Of a DNA stretch of 64,000 nucleotides, positions 23,801 to 31,583 are shown piece by piece. A program made the position numbers and the translations under genes. The notes beneath the pieces were generated by a model. It was not told where the DNA came from. It saw only the letters and a program-made list of their open reading frames with translations, and did not search any database. The stretch is from Planctomycetota bacterium. GTDB lineage: Bacteria; Planctomycetota; UBA1135; GCA-002748355. Location of the stretch: assembly GCA_002748355.1 (NCBI GenBank), contig PDSF01000037.1, positions 1-64,000 of the forward strand, written 5' to 3'. Numbering within the stretch: position 1 is the stretch's first letter; the number at the start of each line of letters is the position of its first letter.

Positions 23801-25768
23801 ATGGTCAGCACCTCACTCTTTACCGGCCTATCCGGTCTCCGCTCACACCAGCGCTGGATGGACGTGATTGGCAACAACCTGGCCAATGTCAATACGGCTG
23901 GGTTCTGGGGCTCCCGCGTCACCTTCTCCGATCTTCTGTCCTTCACGATGACGCACGGCAATGGACCATCGAGCACCGTGGGCGGCAGGAACCCGAAGCA
24001 GATCGGCCTAGGCACCCAGGTAGCCGGAATCGATGCCAACACCAATCAGGGCACCTTCCTCAACACTGGTCGCACACTCGACGTAGCCCTGCAAGGTCAG
24101 GGCATGTTCACCCTCTTCGATGGAACCCGAAATTACTACACCCGCGTCGGCTCGTTTGGCGTTGACTCAGAGCGCAACTTGGTCGACACCCGCACCGGTA
24201 TGCGGGTTGTCAATAATGCGGGCGGAACGATCTCTGTGCCGCTGACCGGCACCCTGCCGGCTCAGGCCTCCACCAACATCGACTTCGAAGGCACGGTTCC
24301 CGCAACCGTGTCAGGTCCCATCGCCGAGGTTGTCTCATCGACCAATCCCTGGCTTAGGGGCACTGCGGCGGAAAAGGTGAGCACCGCCAATCTTCCCGAC
24401 CCCATGAATCTGAGCGCGATTGCTAACACCACCTTCACGGTAACGGTCAACGGCTCCTCCCCGCAAACCGTGACCATCAATCCGGCTAAGTTTGGCAATA
24501 TAAGCGCCGTCAGCTCCGCGGAATGGATCTCGTTCATGAAAAGCTCGGTCAAAGGCCTAGACGTGAGCTACTCCGGGGGCACCTATACCTACTCCACCGA
24601 ACGGGTGGGCGAACTAGCAACTCTCAAGTTCGACAATGGCCCTAGCGGCACACCTTTGACGACTCTCGGCATCGGGACGGACCTTGATCAAGGCAGCCAA
24701 ACTGCCGCGAACGGAAGCACCAACCTGAACGAGCTAACGGCAAACCATAAGGACTATGTAGCGGGCGATACGATTTCGATCTCGGGGACAAATCCCCAAG
24801 GCAACAAGATCGCAGCAACCTTCACCTACGGTGCCGCAAACGACGGCACGACGGTCAACGACCTGATCACCTTCCTCAACCAACGCTTCAAGTCGAACAC
24901 GCCAAAAGGGGCAACCGCCAGCATCGCGGCCGACGGTAGCCTTCAGGTAACAGCTAACAGCAAGGGAGAAGCAGAACTCTCGCTCTTCATCTCCGACTCG
25001 ACCACCAGCCCAAAATCCAACTTCCCTTCGTTCAAGGTTACCCGTGACGGCACAGGCCCAGATGAGGCGGTGACCTCAATCGAAATCATCGACAGCCTGG
25101 GCCGCGCCCATCCGGTCTCGATGAAGTTCGTCCGCGATGCGAACGACCCCACGGTGTGGAATCTGACCGCCTCCATGGATTCAAGCGAAGGGACCATCAT
25201 CGACAACAGCGTCTCCGAGATCCGCTTCAATCAAGACGGGTCCTTCAACCTGGTCACCGATACGAACCAGTCGCTGAGTTTTACCTGGGACGGGATCTCC
25301 CAGGCCCAAACCGTATCGCTGAACTTCGGGACCTCAGCCTCCTTCGACGGGCTATCGATGCTCGGCGACAAGACCACCGCGGCAGCAACCAACCAGGACG
25401 GATACGCAGCAGGCAACCTGCTCAACGTCGCCTTCAGTGAGAATGGCGACCTCAAGGGCTTCTACACCAACGGCAAATCACTGACGATCGACACCCTCCG
25501 GATTGCCCTTTTCCGCAACCCCTCCGGCGTGACTCGAATCGGTGAGACCCTCTACACCGAGTCCCCAAACACCGACGACGCGATCCTGACAACCGCTGGC
25601 AACGGTGGCGCTGGAACGGTTGTCTCGGGAGTGCTCGAAAACTCGAACGTCGATATCGCTGAGGAATTCGTGCGTTTGATCGAAGCGCAGCGCGGCTACC
25701 AGGCCAACGCCCGTGTCATCACCACCACCGACCAAATCCTATCGGAGCTTATGAATATCGTCCGGTAG
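23801..25768 (+). CDS. flgE: Flagellar hook protein FlgE
   Basis: 655 residues, longer than the ~400 of enteric FlgE because of a large variable middle (~130-470). The N-terminus has the rod/hook motif LSGLRSHQRWMDVIGNNLAN followed by VNTAGF; the C-terminus has GVLENSNVDIAEEFVRLIEA followed by QRGYQANARVITTTDQILSE. The middle has repeated Ser/Thr/Gly-rich beta segments that would form surface domains. No Cys. Preceded by flgD, followed by flgF after 135 bases. Confidence 0.93.
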   Translation: MVSTSLFTGLSGLRSHQRWMDVIGNNLANVNTAGFWGSRVTFSDLLSFTMTHGNGPSSTVGGRNPKQIGLGTQVAGIDANTNQGTFLNTGRTLDVALQGQGMFTLFDGTRNYYTRVGSFGVDSERNLVDTRTGMRVVNNAGGTISVPLTGTLPAQASTNIDFEGTVPATVSGPIAEVVSSTNPWLRGTAAEKVSTANLPDPMNLSAIANTTFTVTVNGSSPQTVTINPAKFGNISAVSSAEWISFMKSSVKGLDVSYSGGTYTYSTERVGELATLKFDNGPSGTPLTTLGIGTDLDQGSQTAANGSTNLNELTANHKDYVAGDTISISGTNPQGNKIAATFTYGAANDGTTVNDLITFLNQRFKSNTPKGATASIAADGSLQVTANSKGEAELSLFISDSTTSPKSNFPSFKVTRDGTGPDEAVTSIEIIDSLGRAHPVSMKFVRDANDPTVWNLTASMDSSEGTIIDNSVSEIRFNQDGSFNLVTDTNQSLSFTWDGISQAQTVSLNFGTSASFDGLSMLGDKTTAAATNQDGYAAGNLLNVAFSENGDLKGFYTNGKSLTIDTLRIALFRNPSGVTRIGETLYTESPNTDDAILTTAGNGGAGTVVSGVLENSNVDIAEEFVRLIEAQRGYQANARVITTTDQILSELMNIVR

Positions 25769-25903
25769 TAGTCGGTCCTTGGCCGGGGTAAAGGCGTAAC
25801 AGGCAGCTGGAAAGGGCTCGCGAGTGACAGCGACCGAATTCAACGTCCTGTAAAGCCGCTGCCCCCAAGGATCCGATGAGAAGGGGAGAACAAAGGAAGC
25901 ACG

Positions 25904-26638
25904 ATGGACCGCGCCGAGCTCACCCTAGCCCGCAGCATGGATGCACTGCTGAATCAGCAGAACTCGATCGCCAGTAACCTGGCGAACATGGGTTCGACTG
26001 CATTCAAACGTCAGGCTGGGAACACTGAGCCTTTCGAGATGGTATTGAATCGCCAGGCGAACAGGGAGGTCGTACCCGTCTATCGCGAGCGCACGGACTG
26101 GACGCAGGGCGACATCACCTACACCGGCGACACACGCAACATCGCACTCGAAGGGGAAGGCATGCTGCAGGTCACCGACAAAAGCCTTCCCGGTCAAATA
26201 TTGCTTACCCGCACCGGCATTCTCGACATCGATCCTGAGGGATTTCTCACTACGGGAGGAAGACGCGTCTTAGGACCAGCCGGAAACCCCATCCAAGTCG
26301 GAGGCCACGATCAGTTTCAGATCACGGCGAACGGCCAGGTCTCCGACCCGAATACCGGGGACACGATTGGCAACCTAGGCCGATTCATGGTCGAAGACCC
26401 TCGCGGGCTTGAATACCTTGGTGACGGCATCTATCGCCACAACCCGCAAAAAGCAGGCAAGCTGCGCCAAGACCTCTTTACCTTGGTGCGGCAAAAGAAC
26501 CTCGAGAGCTCAAACGTCCAATCCATTTCCGAAATGGTGTCGATGATCTCGGTGCAGCGCCACTTCCAGGCGATCACCAAAGCCCTCAGCGCCTTCGAGT
26601 CGGCAACAGATCAACTTAACCAACTGGCGCAAAGCTAG
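25904..26638 (+). CDS. flgF: Flagellar basal-body rod protein FlgF
   Basis: Proximal part of the distal rod. 244 residues: N-terminal MDALLNQQNSIASNLANMGS followed by TAFKRQ, central TRNIALEGEGMLQVTD with TRTGILDIDPEGFLTTGGRR, and C-terminal KNLESSNVQSISEMVSMISV followed by QRHFQAITKAL. The 135 bases before it contain a poor TAAA...TCCGATGA match to sigma-28 and an AGAAGGGGAG site. Confidence 0.9.
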   Translation: MDRAELTLARSMDALLNQQNSIASNLANMGSTAFKRQAGNTEPFEMVLNRQANREVVPVYRERTDWTQGDITYTGDTRNIALEGEGMLQVTDKSLPGQILLTRTGILDIDPEGFLTTGGRRVLGPAGNPIQVGGHDQFQITANGQVSDPNTGDTIGNLGRFMVEDPRGLEYLGDGIYRHNPQKAGKLRQDLFTLVRQKNLESSNVQSISEMVSMISVQRHFQAITKALSAFESATDQLNQLAQS

Positions 26639-26972
26639 TTCTTTCTGGGGTCCTGCCGACTTCTCTAGTTTTCCCTTGGCGAAGGTAAAGGTCTCGAAAT
26701 CCGCCGCACCCTAGCCCCCCACCCGCTCAAAGGGCTTGTCAACGTCGCCACCAAGCAAAGAGAAACCACCCTGCTAAGCCCAAAACATCTCCAAGCTAGC
26801 GGCAATTTCTGCCGAACCCAGCAGCCCCATCGGCAAAGCCTGCCTGCGTCTGGCGACGACTCATTCTGCCCCACCCTACTCCAAACGCGAAAAACCGGCA
26901 GCAAGGCGCAACTGAGCACCTGGCACGCAACTCGCGTAGCTCCGGCAGAAAAGCAAGATACGGAGCACAGGG
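26639..26972 (+). other. Intergenic region flgF-flgG (334 bases)
   Basis: No gene seen on either strand. It is richer in pyrimidine runs than its surroundings. Near its right end is the sigma-54-type promoter listed separately. It splits the rod genes flgF and flgG, which are usually adjacent and co-transcribed. Confidence 0.6.
26920..26936 (+). promoter_or_regulatory. Sigma-54-type promoter of the flgG operon
   Basis: CTGGCACGCAACTCGCGT: -24 GG at 26922-26923 and -12 GC at 26934-26935, exactly ten bases apart, with the same TGGCACG core as the fliO promoter. Expected start near 26947 leaves ~26 bases before flgG. Confidence 0.7.
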
Positions 26973-27764
26973 ATGATCAAAAGCCTCTACACGGCCGCGA
27001 CAGGGATGAAGGGACAGCAGACCTACGTGGATGCGATCTCGAACAACCTGGCCAACGTCAACACCACGGGCTTCAAACGCAGCCAACCAACGTTTCAAGA
27101 TCTGCTCTACGTCACGATGAAAGCGCCTGGCATCGACCAAACCGGTGGTAACACCAACCCGGTAGGCATCCAGGTCGGCTCCGGCGTAAAAGTCGCCGGC
27201 ACGACGATGAACTTTACCAACGGGGTTCTCGAGGGCACCTCGCGAAACCTCGATGTCGCGATCACCGGTCCCGGCTTCTTCCAGGTCCTGCTTCCAGATG
27301 GAGCCAAGGCCTATACCCGCGACGGACACTTTCAAATCGACGCAAGTGGCCGCTTGACCAACTCAAGCGGATACGTGCTGCAGCCTCAAATCGCCATCCC
27401 CGAAGATACGATCTCTTTGGGTATCGCCGAGGATGGCCAGGTAACGGTGACCCAGGCCTCCTCACCCGACATCTCGACTCCCATCGCCCAGCTCGAGCTT
27501 ACCCGCTTCGTCAACCCCTCTGGCCTCAACCAGATCGGCGGAAACCTCTACCTAAGAACCGATGCCGCCGGCACCGAAATCCGCGACAAACCAGGTTCAC
27601 AGGGCATGGGACAGCTGCAACAAAACTTCCTCGAACGTTCCAACGTCGAGGTGGTTTCGGAGCTGGTCAACCTGATCGTCGCGCAGCGCGCCTACGAGGT
27701 GAACAGCCGCACGATTCGTTCCTCGGATCAAATGCTCCAGCAGGTCAGCTCCATCGTTAGGTGA
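26973..27764 (+). CDS. flgG: Flagellar distal rod protein FlgG
   Basis: 263 residues, standard length. N-terminal MIKSLYTAATGMKGQQTYVD followed by AISNNLANVNTTGFKRSQPT, the FlgG-specific GTSRNLDVAITGPGFFQV, TRDGHFQIDASGRLTNSSGY, and C-terminal FLERSNVEVVSELVNLIVAQ followed by RAYEVNSRTIRSSDQML. First gene of the second rod/ring operon. Confidence 0.97.
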   Translation: MIKSLYTAATGMKGQQTYVDAISNNLANVNTTGFKRSQPTFQDLLYVTMKAPGIDQTGGNTNPVGIQVGSGVKVAGTTMNFTNGVLEGTSRNLDVAITGPGFFQVLLPDGAKAYTRDGHFQIDASGRLTNSSGYVLQPQIAIPEDTISLGIAEDGQVTVTQASSPDISTPIAQLELTRFVNPSGLNQIGGNLYLRTDAAGTEIRDKPGSQGMGQLQQNFLERSNVEVVSELVNLIVAQRAYEVNSRTIRSSDQMLQQVSSIVR

Positions 27765-27767
27765 ATC

Positions 27768-28799
27768 ATGAGGGCCCTCTCCAGCATCTTCTTCCTGTCT
27801 TGGGCATTAACTGCTCCTGCCTTAGCCCAAAGCGAAAGCCCCGAGGCAAGCGGCAAGCTGCAAATGACCCTGCGTAGCCGGGCCTATATTCCTGGGCACC
27901 GAATCCAGCTTGGCGATCTTTTCCACATCAAGGGACCCGACCCGAAAAAAGTGCGGAAGGTACAAGACCTCGAATACGCCAACGCGCCCAGCGGAAATTG
28001 GGCCCGGGCAGTAAAACGCAGTGATCTCACCATGTGGCTAGCGGAACACGACTTGGGCTCCTCTCAGGTCGAGATCTCCGGAGCCGAAGCCGTGAGCATT
28101 CTCGCTGACACGGTCCGGGTCGAAGCAGAAACTCTGGTTTCGAGCGCAGAAGCAGTCCTACGTCAGTTGCTCGCCAAAGAAGGGGCAAGCGATACGACCT
28201 GGAAGCTTCTTGGTAATCCACGCGGCATTAACGTCCCGCGCGGACGCTCAAGCCGGAAGTTGATCGCCAAACTAAAGAGCCCCAATCTCGAGACAGGGCA
28301 CGCAAGCTTCAGTGTCGAAATCATCATCGACGGAAAGCTCAACGTAATTATCCCTATACAGTTTGAACTGCAGCGATTTGCGGACCTTCTTGTAGCAACC
28401 AAACTCATCCGTCGCGGCGAAGCTTTCACCGACGATAACGTCACGGTAAAGCGAGTACGATGGACAAAGATTCAAGGAGACCCCTTCGAGTTTCCCGGCC
28501 AAGTCATTGGCAGCGGGCGCATCGCCGCCAAGCAACTGCGACCAAATCAAGTGGTCACCAACCTTCATGTCCAGCTGCGCCCCATCATCTCGAAGGGGGA
28601 CCAAATCCAAGTGGTCGCGATTGTCGGCCGAGTCCGCATCGCAACCCGAGGCATTGCGCAGTCTGATGCCCGCAAGGGAGAACGGGTTCCCATCCTACTA
28701 TCAGGCAAAAAAACACCCGTTTACGCGGAGGCCTATGCAACAGGAATCGCAGTCATCCGCACCCCCAGCAACCGCATTGACCTTTCCAAGATCCGCTGA
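27768..28799 (+). CDS. flgA: P-ring assembly chaperone FlgA
   Basis: Periplasmic helper for polymerisation of FlgI. 343 residues, longer than the enteric ~220. Signal peptide (LSSIFFLSWALTAPALAQSE), then an N-terminal domain with IPGHRIQLGDLFHIKGPDP and a C-terminal SAF/FlgA domain with LVATKLIRRGEAFTDDNVTV, RIAAKQLRPNQVVTNLHVQL and KGDQIQVVAIVGRVRIATRG. ATG 3 bases after flgG. Confidence 0.92.
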   Translation: MRALSSIFFLSWALTAPALAQSESPEASGKLQMTLRSRAYIPGHRIQLGDLFHIKGPDPKKVRKVQDLEYANAPSGNWARAVKRSDLTMWLAEHDLGSSQVEISGAEAVSILADTVRVEAETLVSSAEAVLRQLLAKEGASDTTWKLLGNPRGINVPRGRSSRKLIAKLKSPNLETGHASFSVEIIIDGKLNVIIPIQFELQRFADLLVATKLIRRGEAFTDDNVTVKRVRWTKIQGDPFEFPGQVIGSGRIAAKQLRPNQVVTNLHVQLRPIISKGDQIQVVAIVGRVRIATRGIAQSDARKGERVPILLSGKKTPVYAEAYATGIAVIRTPSNRIDLSKIR

Positions 28800-28809
28800 G
28801 CACAGAAAG

Positions 28810-29442
28810 ATGAAATACAACACCAACCAAGTCATCGCCGTCTGCGCTCTCATGCTCGCCTTTACAACAAACAGCTCGGCTCAATCGCTGTTCATGAAGG
28901 CAAAGCGCGAAGGATCCTTCCGCGGGCTAGTAGAAGACAATACCGCGCGCTCGGTGGGCGACATTTTGACGATTGTCATAAAGGAAGCCCATAGCGTAAG
29001 CCAAGAGGACAAGACCGCCCGAAGCACCAAAACTCTTCTTTCGGCTCAGCTTGAGTCTTTCAAGATCAAGCCCTCGACCTTCGGATCTATCCTTCCCGAC
29101 TTCGATGTTCGTTCATCCCGGAGCTATGACGGAGCCGCCAAGCAAAACCGCGATCAGACCTTTAAAGCCAGAATCGCGGTTGTCGTCAAAGACCGTCTTC
29201 CCAATGGCAACCTGGTAGTCGTTGGCACTCGCACGATCATTGTCGACAACGAGGTTAAGTGCCTGAAGATCTCAGGAGTGATTCGAACTGACGACGTCAA
29301 GGACAACAACACGATCGACTCCGACCAGGTCGCAGAGGCCAAGGTCTCCATCAAAGGCCACGGGAAAAGCACGGAATCCGTCACCCGCGGACCAATAGGT
29401 AAAGCACTTGAGACCGCCTGGTGGTTGATCTGGCCATTCTAG
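28810..29442 (+). CDS. flgH: Flagellar L-ring protein FlgH
   Basis: Outer-membrane bushing of the rod. From ATG 28810 it is 210 residues with signal peptide (QVIAVCALMLAFTTNSSAQS). Conserved: NTARSVGDILTIVIKEAHSV, AKQNRDQTFKARIAVVVKDR, LPNGNLVVVGTRTIIVDNEV and IRTDDVKDNNTIDSDQVAEA. It lacks the lipobox Cys of enteric FlgH, so attachment to the outer membrane must differ. Frame is open upstream inside flgA; the signal peptide decides the start. Confidence 0.93.
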   Translation: MKYNTNQVIAVCALMLAFTTNSSAQSLFMKAKREGSFRGLVEDNTARSVGDILTIVIKEAHSVSQEDKTARSTKTLLSAQLESFKIKPSTFGSILPDFDVRSSRSYDGAAKQNRDQTFKARIAVVVKDRLPNGNLVVVGTRTIIVDNEVKCLKISGVIRTDDVKDNNTIDSDQVAEAKVSIKGHGKSTESVTRGPIGKALETAWWLIWPF

Positions 29443-29446
29443 GAAG

Positions 29447-30667
29447 ATGAAAATGATGAGCTTCCAACTATCAGCGCTTCCGATCGTCATAATCCTCGCC
29501 ATTTCTGCGACGGCACAGGCTCAAACCGACAACCAAGCAGATAGAGCCCCTGGCAAAATATCAATAGCTAACAATCCTCCCAGAACCTTCCGCCTGTCTG
29601 AGCCTTTTGTTTCCCTGCGGAGCATTACCCGTATCCACGGCCAGCGCTCCAACACCCTGACGGGAATTGGGGTAGTGACCGGACTCGCAGGCACGGGCGA
29701 CGGCACAGCAACGGCACGGCGATCTCTCGCGAACATGCTCCGCCGTATGGGCCGTAACGTTTCTCCCTCGGAACTCGCCTCTGGAAACATCGCTATGGTG
29801 CAAATCAGCGCCAAGCTGCCAGCCTTCGCTCGCCAAGGTACCCCGCTGGATGTCCTCGTCGCATCCATCGGCGAAGCCAGCTCGCTTCGCGGCGGCAACC
29901 TGATTGAAACACCTCTATACGGTGCGGATGGGAAAATCTATGCCTTGGCCTCGGGATCTTTGATCACTGGCTTCAAAGAATCAGGTCGCAACGCAGAGTT
30001 CAAAGAAAACCATCCAACGGTAGGCCGCATCGCCAATGGCGCCATTTGTGAGCCACCGGTAGAGGATTTGCTAACGAGCCTCTTGAACGATTCCGGCGAA
30101 CTCCGACTGCTGCTCACGGAGATCTCTACCGGAACGGCAGTGCGCGCCCGCAGCGCCATCGACGGATTCCTGGGCGCACATCAGATCGGTTCTTGCAAGC
30201 TGGCAGGCCCTAATCTCCTCAGTGTTCGCTTCAACAAACATCAGAGCACTGATCAGCTTCTGGAGATCCTGGATCAGATCGGAACGCTTCAGATCCAACC
30301 GGTATCGATTCCCACTATCACCTGCAATCAACGTAACGGCACAGTGGTCATTGGCGCAGGAGTGAGGATATCCCCCTGCCTAATCGGTATCGAGAATTTA
30401 ACTGTCCAGGTCACCGAGAACGTCAGGATTTCGCAACCAGGGAACGCCTTTAGCAAAAATGCTCCAGGTGAAACTCAGAAATATTCTGAAACCGAAATCA
30501 AGACACAATCGGAGGGAAGCGGACTGCAACCCCTGGAAAGCCAAGAAAATCTCGGACATCTCCTGCAGGCCCTCAGGCTGCTCGGAGTTGACGGCCGTCA
30601 ATTGATCACCGTTATCAAAGAACTACACGGTGCGGGAAAGATTCACGGGGAGCTCATCATCCGATGA
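29447..30667 (+). CDS. flgI: Flagellar P-ring protein FlgI
   Basis: Periplasmic bushing around the rod in the peptidoglycan layer. 406 residues with signal peptide (LPIVIILAISATAQAQT) and the family blocks VSLRSITRIHGQRSNTLTGI followed by GVVTGLAGTGDG, NIAMVQISAKLPAFARQGTP, DVLVASIGEASSLRGGNL. The stretch of about 50 residues before the C-terminus is polar and unusual. Four-base overlap with flgJ. Confidence 0.95.
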   Translation: MKMMSFQLSALPIVIILAISATAQAQTDNQADRAPGKISIANNPPRTFRLSEPFVSLRSITRIHGQRSNTLTGIGVVTGLAGTGDGTATARRSLANMLRRMGRNVSPSELASGNIAMVQISAKLPAFARQGTPLDVLVASIGEASSLRGGNLIETPLYGADGKIYALASGSLITGFKESGRNAEFKENHPTVGRIANGAICEPPVEDLLTSLLNDSGELRLLLTEISTGTAVRARSAIDGFLGAHQIGSCKLAGPNLLSVRFNKHQSTDQLLEILDQIGTLQIQPVSIPTITCNQRNGTVVIGAGVRISPCLIGIENLTVQVTENVRISQPGNAFSKNAPGETQKYSETEIKTQSEGSGLQPLESQENLGHLLQALRLLGVDGRQLITVIKELHGAGKIHGELIIR

Positions 30668-31056
30668 ATATCAACAGCATTCAACGCACTGGAGTTCTCA
30701 ACCCAAAAGGCAATCTTCCAAGTATTGAAGAGGCCGAGCAAGCTGCGGGTAGCTTCGAAGCGATGTTTCTACGCACGATCATTAATAACTTCCGTGAGTC
30801 TGCAGATCTCAACGGCGAAGGCCTCTTCGGGGAATCCGCTGGGTCAAACATCAAGGAAAGCTGGTTTGATGATGCGATGTCTGAACACATTTCGACCAGT
30901 GGCGGAGTCGGTCTGGCAAAAAGGCTGGTGACCGACTGGAAGGACGCAGGACGAATCGCAGACGCCGCCGATGCGCAGAGGGACTTGAGTTCGTTACCAA
31001 GCGAAAGCGAAGTCGACCGCCTTATGCGCGCGAAACTCCAAGGAAAGCAGCTGTGA
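30664..31056 (+). CDS. flgJ: Rod-binding protein, FlgJ N-terminal domain only
   Basis: Rod-cap protein of 130 residues. Contains EEAEQAAGSFEAMFLRTIIN and FGESAGSNIKESWFDDAMSE followed by HISTSGGVGLAKRLV, the FlgJ rod-binding domain. The muramidase domain found in enteric FlgJ is absent; another lytic enzyme must open the peptidoglycan (compare the transglycosylase-like protein at 57.7 kb). Overlaps flgI and flgN by four bases each. Confidence 0.9.
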   Translation: MNINSIQRTGVLNPKGNLPSIEEAEQAAGSFEAMFLRTIINNFRESADLNGEGLFGESAGSNIKESWFDDAMSEHISTSGGVGLAKRLVTDWKDAGRIADAADAQRDLSSLPSESEVDRLMRAKLQGKQL

Positions 31057-31571
31057 ACACCACTCACAATCGACTGGCCGTTCTCATCCGGGAGCTAACT
31101 GTGCAACTCAAGGCACAGGAAGGCGAAATCCGCAGTCTCACCGCAGCAATGAAGGAGCGTCGCAACTTCTTTGTTAGCGCTGATGCGGAACTTCTGGACC
31201 GGACCAACGCTGAACTCGAACAGCTAGCCTCCCGCCTCTTCGAACTCGAGCAGCAACGCCTGCAAACCATGCGAAACATCAGTGAGTACGTCGGCGTCCC
31301 GATTCCGGCGCTCACATCCTCCCGCCTCTCCGGTGTCGTTACCGGAGGCGAAGGCCGAGCTCTGGCCGAGCAAGCAAGGCGCACAAAATCAGCTGCTGAA
31401 CAACTGCACATTGAAAACAAAGTAGGCGAAAGCCTACTTGACTGGTCTGCCCGCTGGCACGAAGGGCTATTGCAAGAATTGGCAAAAACAATCAAAGACG
31501 CCCCGACCTACGCTAGAAACGGAAAATCAACACCCAAGAGCAAGCAAGGGCTTTTGGATGCTTGGGTCTAA
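31053..31571 (+). CDS. flgN: Flagellar export chaperone FlgN-like
   Basis: 172 residues, predicted nearly all helical: two long amphipathic helices (LAVLIRELTVQLKAQEGEIR, ELLDRTNAELEQLASRLFEL followed by EQQRLQTMRNISEYVG). This length, the helix pattern and the place directly before flgK and flgL are typical of FlgN, the chaperone of these two hook-filament junction proteins. GTG start overlapping the flgJ stop. Assignment by context and pattern. Confidence 0.8.
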   Translation: MNTTHNRLAVLIRELTVQLKAQEGEIRSLTAAMKERRNFFVSADAELLDRTNAELEQLASRLFELEQQRLQTMRNISEYVGVPIPALTSSRLSGVVTGGEGRALAEQARRTKSAAEQLHIENKVGESLLDWSARWHEGLLQELAKTIKDAPTYARNGKSTPKSKQGLLDAWV

Positions 31572-31583
31572 GGGGGAAACACC

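Noticed and set aside
25848..25885. Sigma-28-like site TAAA...TCCGATGA before flgF
   Set aside because: Spacer is 17 bases and the -10 is poor; flgF is expected to be an early/middle gene.
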